Below, in pieces: positions 47,905 to 61,109 of a DNA stretch of 64,000 bases. The notes under the pieces are model-generated. The model ran no database searches. It saw only the letters and a program-made list of their open reading frames with translations, and was not told the origin of the DNA. Each line of letters starts with the position of its first letter. Position 1 is the first letter of the stretch. The position numbers and the translations under genes are program-made. The stretch is from Xanthostigma xanthostigma. Its lineage: Eukaryota > Arthropoda > Insecta > Raphidioptera > Raphidiidae. The stretch is from contig OY754469.1 in the NCBI GenBank assembly GCA_963575645.1, forward strand, positions 19,672,001-19,736,000. The letters are read 5' to 3'.

Positions 47905-49123
47905 AACCCCTATGCTTTAACTAACTGTCAAGCTAGCAAAGCAACAAACAAATGAATAGACTTCGTGTGAGGTCAAACCAGCAGCGCTCCCTGCCGACCT
48001 TCAATGCACGGCAGCCTGCCAACAAACCTAGCGAGCGAATGAACACGAAATTAAGCATCATGCACGGGGCGCTTAACATGTCTATTGACTGCCATTATCT
48101 TTATAATATACAGTTCACAAACTGCTTCACAATAAATTGGAACTAAATATTACGTGCGATTTCAGCCGTATTATTCGAATAAAATAGTAGATTGTGAATC
48201 TAGAGCGTAAAGAAGACTATTTTGACACGTGTGGCGTTTGTTATTCAAGCGCAGCGCCGAATGTAAATGAGCGGACACGACGTGCCGCACCTAGTCTAAA
48301 CCAAACGGCATGTGCGAAGTAAATAAACCCACCATTTTAAAATCAGTCACACGAATCAACATCACATTCCGTCCTTTATACACACTGTTTTTTGATCTAC
48401 ACCCTATAAAATAGCGGCTTTCGTCTATTTTAAAAATTTTCAGCACTTCTTTTTCACAATTATCATCGTCGGCCTGAAATCAGTCATTTTACAAGCGATT
48501 TTCATGCATGAAAAAACTATTTTATAGGAGGTAAGATAAAAAGTATCTTACCAGAATATTCGTAGTCGGGAGAGATCACAAAACACACAGTCTGTTTTGT
48601 GGAAGAGATAGCTACGAATAAACTTGTAGACGGCAGACAGTTAATTGTATTTTTTTCTAGCTCACTATACGATTTCACAGTGTAGCATTTTATATCAAAA
48701 TTACATATAAAAGCATTTGTATCGAGCGTTTGTGATTTACGATCAATTCATAAAATCTTTTATTACGTAACGAACATATTACTGTACATAATTATTAAAT
48801 ATTACTGTACATTTTCTGAGACTACTTCTGAAATGAATTATTTTTTAATGTTAAAAAATTTAATTTATCGATAATTAAATCATGATGTATACAATATACA
48901 AAAATTTCGACGTGCACTAACCACAATATTATTAAAACTATATTTGCAATAATTTATTACCACAGATCAGTTTGTCTGTTTATAATTCATAAAATAATTA
49001 TATAAATTAAACTTAATAAGATAATAATAAAATTGACCAAGTCCATTAGTTTGTAAAATTGGTTGCATTATTTTTTACCTAAACAAATATCTGCAATCAT
49101 TTCTAGCTAACATTATTTAAATA
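47905..49123. other. Spacer without recognisable genes
   Basis: No coding or repeat feature was identified with confidence. Confidence 0.35.
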
Positions 49124-49125
49124 TA

Positions 49126-49867
49126 GTAGCTGCTCGGTTATGTGAACACTTCCATCCATTATAGTGGACAGTGGAAATTTAACATTAGAGGCAGATAATA
49201 GAAATTCCCCGTAGAAAATATTCCTGTCATTTGAATGTATCGTGTTAACATTGGTGCTTATATTGTTCTATTGTTCATTTGTTATGAAAGAAATATATGA
49301 AACGAAAAGTGAATGACCAAGTTGTCAAAAATGCACTTTTAATTAAAAAAAAAAAGTGATATCAGAATATGGAAAATGGAGTGAGTGGTATACATCTTGC
49401 AAAAAAATCTACTGTTTGCACTGCTATTATTAAAAGAAAGACGTTGAAGTCAGGGAAAAAATTTTATGAATGGTTTTGTAAACAAAGATCAAGGAATCTT
49501 CCAGTGACTAGTGAACTTATAAAGCTTAAATTCAAGAGAAGATATTTTGAAATGGGATGAAGATTATTTAGGCAAGCAAAATGATAATGATGATAATTCA
49601 ATTAATTGAAGATTCGATTATCAGGAGCTGTAGATGCATTTAATTAGACCATTGATTAGAGTGAAACGAAAATTTTTAATACTGAACGATGACTTAAAAT
49701 GCAGGAACACGGGCTTTGCAGGAAAGTTTAGCTGCAAAAAATAATTAAAAAATTTCCTAAATTGTAGTTGTTTGTTTTCGTAAGTAAAAATATACTTTCA
49801 ATTTTATAATCAAATTGATTTTACGAACACATCTGGTATTTATTAGTTCACGTAACCGAACGTCTAC
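49126..49867 (+). mobile_element. Pogo/Tigger-like element with transposase relic
   Basis: The inverted ends GTAGCTGCTCGGTTATGTGA and (complement) GTAGACGTTCGGTTACGTGA sit next to TA on both sides. The interior holds a decayed N-terminal transposase segment (49369-49560). The exact end could shift by 3 bp because TA occurs twice at each edge. Confidence 0.75.
49369..49560 (+). pseudogene. Relic of a Tigger/CENP-B-like transposase DNA-binding domain
   Basis: The frame reads LAKKSTVCTAIIKRK and then KKFYEWFCKQRSRNLPVTSE. This resembles the end of the first helix-turn-helix and the CENP-B-type second domain (a W-F-x-Q-x-R motif). It then stops, with no DDE catalytic region. Upstream sequence is frame-shifted. 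Confidence 0.65.
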
Positions 49868-50707
49868 TAAATATTTACATAATTTTTCTTTAAAACTTAA
49901 TTTTCTTAAGGAAGTACCCTCGATAAATGAATTAACAAACAGAAAATTACGAAAATTTGCAAATATGTCAAAACCTTTTCAAAAATGACACAGTTAAATT
50001 TTTGTGATTTTTGGTTGACTTTGAAAAAAGATATTGATAATTTTATTTCGCTGCACTTAACATGGAGTCTTATGGAAATCTGTGATTTTGACGCACTCCA
50101 TCATTTATTACATTGGAATTGACAAACAGATTTTGATAAAATTTTCAGGAAATATAAACGAATATTCTATGAACATTTTTCTTTTTCCAAAACGTATAAA
50201 GCTTGCTTATGTTAATAGAAATAACTAAAACAAAGCCGAGCTTTTTAGCAATTCATAAACATCGCAACACCGCAATATTATAGTTTGTGGCGCGTCATTC
50301 AAAGGTAAGTTACGAAACTGCAGCAGTTTTGATATCGTAAAAACATACGTAAATTGAGTAAATGCTAAAAGCATAGTATTCCAAAAAAATGATAGTATAT
50401 TATTATTTCCGAAATGACAGGAATAAAGAAAAGCATTTTCATAAATTAATGCGAATTTGACACCGCGTGCTGACTTATGCTGCGTACATAAGCACTTGTA
50501 ACTATGACAAGGCATGCGGTGTTGCCAAATTATATACTACGTTACTCAAGTAGAAGACTGAAATTCTTTGACTTACTGCGTACCGAGGGTACTTCCTTAA
50601 GTTAAAATTTAAAATCAATATTATTAAATATTTTTGGCCAAAATTTAACTGTCAACCCATTCAAAGTAACATTAAAATCACATAAAAATTAAAACATTTA
50701 AAATGTT
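49868..50707. other. MED25 3' flank
   Basis: It probably includes the MED25 3' UTR on the minus strand. No single polyadenylation signal could be chosen. The ORF at 50225-50515 has no domain. Confidence 0.4.
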
Positions 50708-53700
50708 TTACATGAAATCAAATGAAACGTCATCGAACTGTTTGTTTTGATTAGCATTCATTTGTTGATTAATTTGTGGACCTCGTGGACCTGTATTTCC
50801 CATTGACTGTAGGCCCATCAATTGTTGACGATACTGCGGCTGCTGCTGTAAACATTAAATAATATAGTAAAAATATTACACAATATGTAAATAATCATAA
50901 ATTAGAAAATATTTAATTTCAAATCTAGATTAGTGCACTATTGGCTTTAACAGTGAATAATTCGTGTATCCTACTAGGTACAAAAAAAGTTTAAATAGTT
51001 TTTTGTTCCACTCGAGATTTACTATTGAAAACTGTGGAGGAACTTTTTTTTGTATTTCAAACTCAACTGGAAGTGTACATGCATTTTTTTACAGAATTTT
51101 GTGTATATGTTATTCGTCCATTGCCCGAAATTTTTACCCAAAACGCGTTGCGGCGTTGCGTATAAGGAAATATACCCGCAAAGCGTTTTCTTTCAGTTCT
51201 TGCGGGAAATGGGTAAAAATAAACGCCCACAATGCGTTATGGGTAAATTCCCATACCCACTACATGAATTAAAAGTTTTTGAAGCGTCGCATCGGTTTGT
51301 AGGCATTCCAATTACCCACAATGCGTTGTGGGCGTTTAATTTTACCCATGCCCCGCAAAAACTAATAGAAAACGCTGTGTGAGTATATTTCCGTACCAGC
51401 AACGCGTTGTGGGCAAAAGTTTCGAGCAGTGGCCGATTTCTGCTAAACGCGTAAGGTGCACATAGGGAAATAATTTAACATTGGGAAAAAACAGTTAGCC
51501 TTGACTGCATTAATTGTTATTTCTATTGCGTTCCTATGGTAATCTTGAGGATTTCTATTTTATTTTGATTTATTTTTCAATTTATGAAGAGTACTTTTTT
51601 ACGAAAATAGAACAAAAAAGTAACTAAAACAATATACAATAGATTTCGTGTGAAATTAACTTAGATATAACTTCTTGTATGAACAAAAGTCAGCTCTGCC
51701 GTACAAAGCAATAATAGAGCACATACCGCTAGTTTAGCCAGTATGTGCAAAATGTGATGAGAAGTAATTATCGAGAATTTGGCCCAACATATGACCCCAG
51801 TGCGGCGCGGCGGGTTGCGGGGTCAACAATTGCAGTGTTTTTAATTTGTAATCATTTGATGTGGGGTTCCATAAAATAAAAGGAATTTGTTGAGAATTCC
51901 GTTACCTTGAAAGTTAAGCAGCAGCTGCTATAAACTTAAAAGAAAATAAAGTACCTGTTGTAATAAGTGCCTAAGACCAGGATTGTTGGACATGACATTT
52001 GGCCGCATCATTCGTTGCTGTCCTGGAGCAACAACGCCACCAACTGGACCTGCCTGTGATACCTGCGGCGCCATTGGACCTCTTTGCTGTTGCTGTTGTT
52101 GCATTTGTTGAATTTGTGCTCTTAATTGTTTTTGTTGTTCTTGCTGCAACAATTAAATATTTACAATTAGACTGCTGATAACAATTTTCCACCGGGTTCT
52201 TTTGTCAAGACACTGCAAATGTTTTGAGATCTCAAGCTAACGTGAACATTTTTCACTATAACATGCTGAATAACATAACTTCGTAATAAACTTATTATTA
52301 CCAACATTCCCATTCCGTTCCCTGACGTCAAAAATCTCATCAAGAATAAAATCCGCGAAAGTTGGCAATCCGAATGGACGACAATCTCCAACAACAAGCT
52401 TCGAGTCATCAAACCTACAGTATTGAAATGGATCAACCTGCCCATAAATCGCAAAGAAAATACTGTGCTGACCCGACTGAGAATTGGCCACACCTTATTA
52501 ACGCATAGCCACCTGTTCAGAAGAACCGACCCGGACATCTGCCCCACATGCAATACAACACTAACCGTTCATCATATCCTCACCGAATGTCAAGCATATG
52601 CCTACAATAGAATACAACTCCCCGCTCAACTTCAAGACATCCTCAGTGACAACAGAGAAAATATTGAAAAATTATTCCAGTTCTTAAAAAATACCGACCT
52701 CTTTAACAAAATCTAAGCAACAGTTAAACCTCGTTACTTTCAGCAACCTACTTCATACTTAGAGCTAATGGCCTTGCTGCCGAAGCCTCATAATATATAA
52801 AAAAAAAACTTATTATTGTCATGCTAACGTGAAACTAAAAACCCCTACAAACTACGCAATCTGCTCGTTGGTCAACGCACATAAACCGGGTGCTACTTCT
52901 CACATGATCCAACTTGGCAGTATGCTATGATAACTCGCTCTGTTGGGTAAGAAGATAAGTTATCATGGCTCGTTCAATTTCGAGACGCCAAAAATTAGAA
53001 AGTTAATTATTTTTGTTACAAAACGTTACGCCGATGCAAAGAAGAAAATGTTGTGTTAAAAAGTGGTTACTATAAAGAAAAAAAGTTTAGCCATACAAAT
53101 ATTAAGTACTCATTAGTTGTAGTTTTTAAGGCAAATGAAAGACAAATTACGACAAATAGATCAACTGCTCTACAGATGATCCAACTTGCAGTGATGAGTT
53201 GGAAGATTGTGTGATTACCCAAGTCAAACAGTCGACATAAAAATAATTATAATGAAACTGCAGAATTAGCCAACAAACGATTCAATTTACAGGGTCCCTG
53301 CAATTTAGGTCGTGTTAAGCACAACTCAAAAATTTAAAACAAGAAACCACCAACTCACCTCCATTTGTTTATATTGCATTTCTTGTTGCTGCGCCATATT
53401 GAGTGCTTCCTGGATATGCTGCGTCTTCATATGATTCATTATCTCCAACTGACTCTTGTATTGTGCCTCTTGTTGCTGAGCTGCTTCTAACGTCTGTTGC
53501 AAATGTAATATCTTTTCTAAATTCTGCTGTCTGGCCACCTCGATATGATCAATCGGAGGTCTCTGTTGTTGCGGTGCTCCCAACATGCCAGGTCCTTGTC
53601 CAGTGTTTTGCTGACCCACAACCTGATTTCTGATAGGTCCGGCTATGCCCGGTTGTGGTTGATTGGTTACATTACCGATACCCTGTGTAAAATCAAACAA

Positions 53701-56700
53701 AAAAGTAAGTCGGTACTAAACTCTGGTCAGCCTGGTAGTCGATGACTTTTATTAAAAAAAAAACAAGCTTTAAAAAATATACGCAACATAAATTAGTCTG
53801 GGGTAGCTGATAAAGTATTAAAATTAGAAGTCAAGGAATGGCTTTTTCTGCGCAAAAAGATAGCAGATATCCATTCCAGCGCCTGGATTCAGCAATCATG
53901 AATATGACGTTTGCATATTCGGTTTTCTTGTACAGACGAAAACCTCTTGAAATATGATTTTATTGTGTTTTAATAAACATTAATATTTTCTTAACAACCT
54001 GTAGATTCATTCTGGGACCTGGTGCATTCGTCTGTGATCCGATAAGTCCCTGTTGAGGTCCCTGCTGTTGTCCTGGTACAGAAGGGCCAGCCATACCGGT
54101 GTTTGCTTGAGCCATTAGCATCCCCGGTTGTTGAGGTGTGCCAATAGATTGTGAAGTTGCTGGACTTCCTGCGGCCGCTGTCATTCCTGCAGGAGTATTC
54201 TGCTGTGCATTCATTCCACCCGGATTTATTTGATTAGAACCTGGTGCAACCTGTTAACGGAAAAAAGTTATAAAAAAATAACATCTGAAAATCTACTTCA
54301 AAGTAAACCAAGAATGTATTTGATTTTCTTTCTAAATATTGCATTTTATATACCTAGTTGTAGATATTAAAAAAAAATAATAATAAAACAACAATAAATT
54401 TAACAAACAGATAAAGTCAAATCCAAAAAACAAAATAAAACAGAAAAAAACATTTTTTTAAATTAAATTAACTTACTCCAATTTCAAATGTCGATTACCA
54501 ATTATAAATTTAAATTATATTTCCTCTTACATTGAAAAATTTGCCAACACAAAAAACCAAAAAACGAGATTTTAAAAAAATTCAAAATAAAATTAATATA
54601 AATTATACTTATCAAATAAACAAAAATAAATTCTATCACTTCAGTTTTAAATTTACACACCAATATTTTACTATCACAAAAGTCATCAAAAACATTTAAA
54701 AAAAAAATTGAAACCATATCAATTAAAAACAGTTTTTTTTAAATTATACAAGATGCACTATCAGTTGGTGACTAGCTTCGTCTGTTAGTAGCTAACGAAA
54801 TAATAGTTTCTACCTTGTTAAAAGTTCTAGGTTGAATAAGATCTGGAAAAATTACAGACTGTAAATTAAACAAATTATTTTAATTTTCCAGTAGGTACAA
54901 CCACATACTATTTATTATTATACGATTGTACATGGAACTGGTAAATGACGTTTGCAGCTATCTTGCAATTGAAATATAAAAAATCAAATTCAGTCAACTA
55001 TCAATAAACAATCAATAAACATTACATCTTTCATTAAGGTTTGCTCCTGATTAGAGATGCCACGAATATTCGGCTACTTTTTTTAATATTCGGTTGTTGG
55101 CCGAATACTACCTACTATTCGGCCAAATACCGAATATCAAATCGTGAAAAAAAAAAACACACATGCTACTCATTTTGTAAAGCTTTTGGTTTACACTCAG
55201 TGATTTTTTTAGTAATAAGGACTATTTGTAACACAATTTGACGTAACAATGAACAAATAATGCGTTTCGTGACACGATCTACTCGCAAATGAAACAAATA
55301 CGCCCGTGGCGTCGCTACCGTACGCGCTGTAATGAAACAGGTTGTAACTTGTGACCCGCGAAATGTAGGAACACATATTTGGCCGAACATTCGACCATCG
55401 AAAATTCGGCGCTTCGGCCGAGAACGTGGCCGATTATTCGGTATTAGGCAAAATTACTATTCGTAGCATCACTATTATTGATATTTCAAAAAATGTATTC
55501 TGTCAATTTAGTTAACGATTAACGATCACAAGGCACGATGGCGTCCTAAGTTCATTTATCAGGGACAACAAAAATAATTGGATAGCAGAAAATTGTGAAT
55601 TATTCTTAACAGTTCGAATAAAAAGTATTAAAAGTATCCAAACAAAATAGCACGCTAATGAAATTAACTTACTTGTCCTTGCCGCATCATTTGACTTGAT
55701 TTCTGCTGTTGAATAACCTTCCTCAGTCGATCAACAAATGCTGCTTGATCGTTTGGAATAAAGCCTAGATATGCTCTTTTCTCTGCCGTGTATAAAAGAA
55801 TCAAAACTTTGATATCGCAGGCATTGGGAACTGAAACGCTAGTAAAATGTACACATCCGGCCTGAAAATATCAAACACATATTTTCAAAATTTACTCACC
55901 AGGCCACCGCATAAAAAAAAAAAGAAAACTTACAAATCCGGAACTCATAACTTTTGTGAGAGACTCTAATGCTTCACAATTTTGTGGATGAAATAAAACC
56001 GATTTCGAATTCTTCAAATAAGTGCCACCAATATTTCCAATGAGTTGTTTGGGCATCAGCTGCATTATTAATTTTTGTGGCCACGAATCGGCTTTCAATT
56101 CGGGTTCACCGTCTTTAGAATTAGCCGAAACTTGACATGGAACGTGTCTGTTGATTTTCTGTTGATCGTTTGGACTTTTTGCTTTCTCCGACCATTCCAA
56201 TATACCTGTGTCAAAAGTCACCGCTCAGTATAAAGATGTAGATTATAGACGCTCAACATCTAAGGTTATCAGCGTCTACTCAGTAGAAAGAGTATTTTAG
56301 CAGCTCGCATCAGTAAAGAAAGCAATGAGTTAAATTAGCCAACAAAAGACATTCATTTAAAATTATGAAAAAATGTGCACCTAACCGTCTTATGAATCTA
56401 TCCAGCTGTTGTCCTCTTATGTGCAGATGGCACCCATACAAATCGTATTTGGCTAATATTGCTCTTATGAATATAATGTATTGTTTTTGGAAATCAGTAA
56501 ATAAATGAATAATTTGAAAGTAGTAGAGTTATCTGATTTAGCGACATCTGTGATTTAGAAATATAACGTCTTCCTTATTTCAAAAAAAAAGAACAAACAA
56601 ACAAACAAACAATAGAAACAAATATACCATAGCTAGCGAACACAGTGGAGTTCAAGTGAACTACACATTTCTATCTAAAATTTATAAACTATTTTTATAA

Positions 56701-59700
56701 ACCATTGGCCACCAAACAAAATTCTATAATCACAAAGGTGATTTGGCACTATAATAAATAAATTAATAAATTATGTGAATACAATAATTTATCAAAAAAG
56801 AAATCAGAAATTAGCGGTTTGTATTCACAAAAAACACGAAGTTGATTTATTATTGCAATTTTAAGATGGGAATTTTTTGGCATGTCAGAAAACGCTGTTC
56901 GCTATGATGGTTTGAACTGTGACGTCAGACTTGTAGTAAACGCACATATACCTATTTAAACACCTGGCGCGCACACATGTGAGTAAACACTAAACGAGCC
57001 TCGTGTAAACAATAGCGAGTCTTATTTCTACTTGTTAGTTACTACAAGAATGACGTCACAGTAGGCAAACATTGCAGCTCGTGTTTTCACGCTAACTTAT
57101 ATACATTTAAAATTTTGAGTGCTGTTTTAACCCATAAAACGATTACATTTAAGCGAAGTAAAAAATTCCTATGGACTAATACTATGATATAAACATTTTG
57201 TGACAATTTGAAAATACGAATCAAATAGCCTATTCTAACCTTGCCAAATAATATGCTTCTCGCGCATTTGTCCAACTTGACCGGGTGTATTTCCTTGTGA
57301 TGGACCAGGGCCAGTTGCAACATTGGGTGTTTGTTGTGGAGCATTGGTAGCATTTTGTTGTTGAACAGGCGACTGGACGGGCATGCTCTGTGGAAGCGAT
57401 GTTTGAATGCCACCGCTCGGTTGATTTATCAATGACATTCGTAGGGGATTTTGTTGTTGGTTTAACTGGGGATTACTTGTAGCTGGAACTATTACATTTG
57501 AAAAATATAATTAAGTCACTCTTAAACAAAAAAAAAAAAAAAAACAACAACAACAACTAAAAATCAATTCCAAGAACAAAATATCTAAGTTGTTCTTACC
57601 TTCCATTCTTTGACCAAATTGATTAACAGCTCCTGGGCCAGCCATAGCCGATGGCGGTTGCGTCAACTGTGCAATAAGAGCACTGCTTTGAGCTCCAGCT
57701 GGCTGGTATTGTGTTGGTGGTCTTTGTTGTTGTATCATTGTCCATCTGGGCGGCGGCCGCGTGTTCATAGCTACGCTAGCTGGAGTTTGGTGATATCCTG
57801 GGGGACCAACCAATGGCTGGCTGGGAAACTGTGGATTACCCATCGGTCCTGTTCGACCCATTTGTACACCCATCGTCGGCTGATTAGGTATTGTCATACC
57901 TCCTTTTTAAAAATTATACATACTGTAAACTATAGATTCTAGATAGTTTGAAAATCATGAAAAGTAAGTAAGGTTTTAGTGAAATCTTATAGCAAAAAAC
58001 ATTAATATCCATTTCAAGACTTTTTTAGAGTTAATGATCATAATTACTGTATAATTTTATAATTATTTCAATACTCAATATTATGCATTTTTACGTACAT
58101 CATTATACTAATATAATCCACATCTTCAAAAACAATTTATTATTAATTGATAGATTTTGTAGTTCTGTAACTGTTGAAGGCTTTTGCTAAAATAAGTATG
58201 CATTACATTTGATTCAAAGATATGGCAAAATGTATTATCATTACCGTCTGTGTGGAGATAAAAATAAAAATATATAGTTTATTCTAATTTTTCACATAAT
58301 TCAGATGATGAAGATATTTGACTAAAGACAGTTGAAAAATCACGTCGCAAGCCACATACCTGTAATGCACTGACTAGGTCTGAACACAGGACCCTGTGGC
58401 ACTGGGTTCATTAATGCTTGAACAGTTTGTGGAGCCACAGACGCCATTGAACTATCCGTATTGGACATCGGACTGGGCAAAGACGTTGGCATACTTGTCG
58501 GAACATGCTGAGTTTGAGTACTTGGTGGACCGGTTGGTGGATTTATATCATGCTCTTTCAAGCTGAAATAAAAATTTTAAAAACATATAAAATGTAAACA
58601 AATGCAAACGAAATACAAAAAATGAAATAAGAAGTAATTATCTGAAAATCTTATTATAATTATTAAACCACCATAACCACTTTAAGATGAAAAGAAATAT
58701 ATACATCAAACATTAATATTATACTTTGTATTAAAACTGACCTGAAGCCTTTCAAAAGCACAAGATGTCTCGGATCCTTGGCATAGTTCTTAGTTTGGAA
58801 CGAACTTAAGCTACCACCAGCTTTATCAAATATTTTGAACAATTCAGGAATCTTACGAGGTGAAATAATTGAAAGATTTATACCTCGCTGTAAAAAAAAG
58901 CAGATATGTTTAAATTTATAAAACAAACGAGCTGCAATAGTGTTTTAAAATTAAAAAAAAAAATATCAGTAAAAATCTATCATCAAAATTTAGCAAGGTT
59001 TCACCAGTATGGTACCTCAAACCAAATTCAAATATCCATTCAAAAACATCACTTAAGATAGTTATGTGAAATTACTATCGGCAAAATTTATTAAAATTTG
59101 CCTTTATAATGTGGAATAATTTCAAATATTCATAGGGTATTGTTCGTAATACCATTGATTAACCAATGGTAATACTAAATATACAGCTAGATCTAGCTAC
59201 AGTTTGCTATTATTATTGTTAAGGCACACCCGTTGTCACATTGCTGTATAAGAAAAATGTATTTTCAAATAATGTCACTGTCGGGACTCTAATCCGATAG
59301 TATAAGATTTGGAGTCCCGATGGTGACATTATTTGAAAATACATTTTTCTTATACAGCATTAACTATGGGTATGGCTAAAACAATAAAAATAACAAACTT
59401 TAGCTAGAACTAACTGTAAAATTAAAATTTGTACTCGATAAAATGAACAGTGATAAACTAACCTCTTGAAAAATTCCAGAAAGCTGTTCAACAGTTTTAC
59501 CAGAATATATGTGTGATTCCATGACAGGTAAAAGATATGGTGGTGAATTACAAACAAGTATACAATGCCTCTGTGATGGAGCACCAGGCTCATGTTTTTG
59601 TCCCATTTCCTCTAAACATTGTAATGACGTAGCTAGACCTTCCGCTATATTAGCATGTGATTCACCTTTTCCACCGACTAACCTGATTAATAGACAAGTC

Positions 59701-60549
59701 AAATTTCGTGAGCACATAAAGTTTTGCATTAAGAAATTAAAATTTTTGCTAAACCTTTCTGAAGAAGCAGTACCCAAATATGAATGTTATTGGCTTCTTA
59801 TAGCATCACTGAGTATATTTTAGTCCAAATACCTATTAATTCTTAATATTCAATATTATTGATATTATGTTAAAGATATGATCAAGTATTTGTTCCATTA
59901 TTTCATCCCAGAAAACACAACTTGCGCCGACGCGATCATATAAGCTGTTATCGCGATTGTATTTCTAGCATAAGATAATTTACTGATTCGGCAGTTGACC
60001 CAACATCTGTTCCGTTTATTATGGTCCCAGTATATTCAAATATACTATTATTAAAAAGAGAACATAAATACTTACTCGAGTCTATCGATAACACTCAACA
60101 AACGTGATGCACTTGAATATGGTCCGTATGTAACACTACTGGGGCACGGTAAGCAATCTGCAGCATAATATAGCACAATACCATAAAGGCAACTTGTGTT
60201 TTCAGAGCCATAATCACGTTCGTCCACCGGTCCTTGGCTGAAATATCTATACAAATAACAAAGCAATAATTTATAAATTATATTTTACAAAAAAAAACAA
60301 ACGCCAATATATTTACAGTGCGTAATTTATTGTTTAGTAATTCTATGCACTACTTTAGACAATCTGTGGATTACAGACCGTATCTTTAAAGTACTAACGA
60401 TTTTCTACTAGAAAAATCTTATCTACTTACTCCAAAGAAGGCAAAATATAATTTGATTTGATGTCTTGAAAATAAGCTCCATTTATGGCCGTTCCCTCTA
60501 TTACAAATAAAACATCGGTTTGAATTATATGATCTGCACTTAAGACCAT
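50708..60549 (-). CDS. MED25: Mediator complex subunit 25 (complete, 13 coding exons)
   Basis: MED25 links transcriptional activators to the Mediator complex and RNA polymerase II. Coding exons: 60549-60431, 60246-60076, 59682-59463, 58887-58742, 58562-58360, 57902-57600, 57488-57240, 56205-55934, 55861-55673, 54250-53999, 53682-53359, 52143-51955, 50845-50708. All joins are in frame, giving 924 aa. Residues 1 to about 220 are the von Willebrand A-like domain that anchors to Mediator ([63 protein letters not shown]). Residues about 465-624 are the activator-interacting (ACID/PTOV1-like) domain ([49 protein letters not shown]). Proline/glutamine-rich linkers flank it. The C-terminus is glutamine-rich, with an LRHLL nuclear-receptor-type box at about 873-877 and an acidic end FDDVSFDFM. 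Confidence 0.96.
51115..51425. repeat. Inverted-repeat MITE in MED25 intron 12
   Basis: The left arm (about 51140-51240) pairs with the right arm (about 51315-51415) through GGAAATATAC, AGCGTTTTCT and GTTTTACCC-like blocks. Words such as AACGCGTTG and ACAATGCGTT recur. The overlapping ORFs on both strands are by-products of the symmetry. Confidence 0.65.
52195..52810 (+). mobile_element. LINE fragment in MED25 intron 11
   Basis: It is a 5'-truncated non-LTR retrotransposon, antisense to MED25. It contains the C-terminal coding end (52285-52716), a short 3' UTR with CCGAAGCCTCATAA and a poly-A tail near 52800. The 5' edge is approximate. Confidence 0.75.
52285..52716 (+). pseudogene. LINE ORF2 C-terminus (after RNase H)
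   Basis: The frame contains [20 protein letters not shown], then [17 protein letters not shown], a zinc-knuckle-like Cys/His pattern typical of the ORF2 C-terminus in I/Jockey-type arthropod LINEs carrying RNase H. It stays open from about 52285 to the stop at 52716. No RT or endonuclease region remains. Confidence 0.7.
55052..55474. mobile_element. hAT-type MITE in MED25 intron 9 (ATTCGG words)
   Basis: The ends TAGAGATGCCACGAATA and (complement) TAGTGATGCTACGAATA are inverted with two mismatches. The flanking octamers CTCCTGAT and TTATTGAT agree at 5 of 8 positions, an old or imperfect duplication. GAATATTCGGC-type words recur at both ends. Confidence 0.75.
56880..57100. repeat. Inverted-repeat MITE in MED25 intron 7
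   Basis: TGTGACGTCAGACTTGTAGTAA pairs with TTACTACAAGAATGACGTCACA, cut here to its matching ~20-base cores. The outer AAAACGCTGTTCG region pairs loosely with CAGCTCGTGTTTT. The end points are approximate. Confidence 0.55.
59222..59380. repeat. Hairpin MITE in MED25 intron 3
   Basis: The arms 59242-59289 and 59312-59359 are 48 bp each and almost perfectly complementary (TGCTGTATAAGAAAAATGTA at the outer side). Weaker pairing extends outwards to near TA dinucleotides. Confidence 0.75.
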
Positions 60550-60579
60550 TCTGTGAATTAGTTAATACACGCTATAAAT

Positions 60580-60846
60580 AATAGTATTTGGCATTCATGT
60601 AGTTCACAGCAGAGTTTACAGGTCTCACAAAAAATCAAGTTGTAGATTTGACACACAAATCATCTGAGTTCTGTACTGTGGTTTGATATACCTACAATGT
60701 GACTATTTTCAATTATGATTGTTATGACGTTTCCGCTGTACGTTTTTCACTCTGGTCATATCGACAGTACGTCAAACAAAAGACTGTCAAACACACAACG
60801 TACAAATCTACAACTTACCAAACTACATACATGAATGCCTAGTATT
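60580..60846. promoter_or_regulatory. Hairpin MITE in the MED25 5' region
   Basis: AATAGTATTTGGCATTCATG pairs with CATGAATGCCTAGTATT at the far side, and AGTTGTAGATTTG pairs with CAAATCTACAACTT further in. Its near edge is only 31 bp upstream of the MED25 start codon, so it overlaps the likely 5' UTR or promoter. Confidence 0.6.
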
Positions 60847-61109
60847 AATTAGTCCTTTTTTAAGTTCTGTCATGCGTGCGTATATTTCACGATTTTTTAT
60901 AGGTTATGACAAACTACGGACCAGAGTATCTATACTCTATAGTATAAGCAGTATAAAGTAACTCTCCATAAGTATAAGGTACAGATACACAGATCGAACA
61001 GGTTACAGGACTGCAGTGCAGGACCGTATTTGATATCATCCAAGGAGGATAAACGACAGCTGTTGTTTGATATGATTCCATATCTCTGATTCAATATATT
61101 AATTTATGA
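60847..61109. other. Spacer upstream of MED25
   Basis: No motif or gene recognised. Confidence 0.3.

Noticed and set aside
50964-51402. Overlapping ORFs on both strands in MED25 intron 12
   Set aside because: They arise from the inverted-repeat MITE and translate to the same symmetrical low-information sequence.
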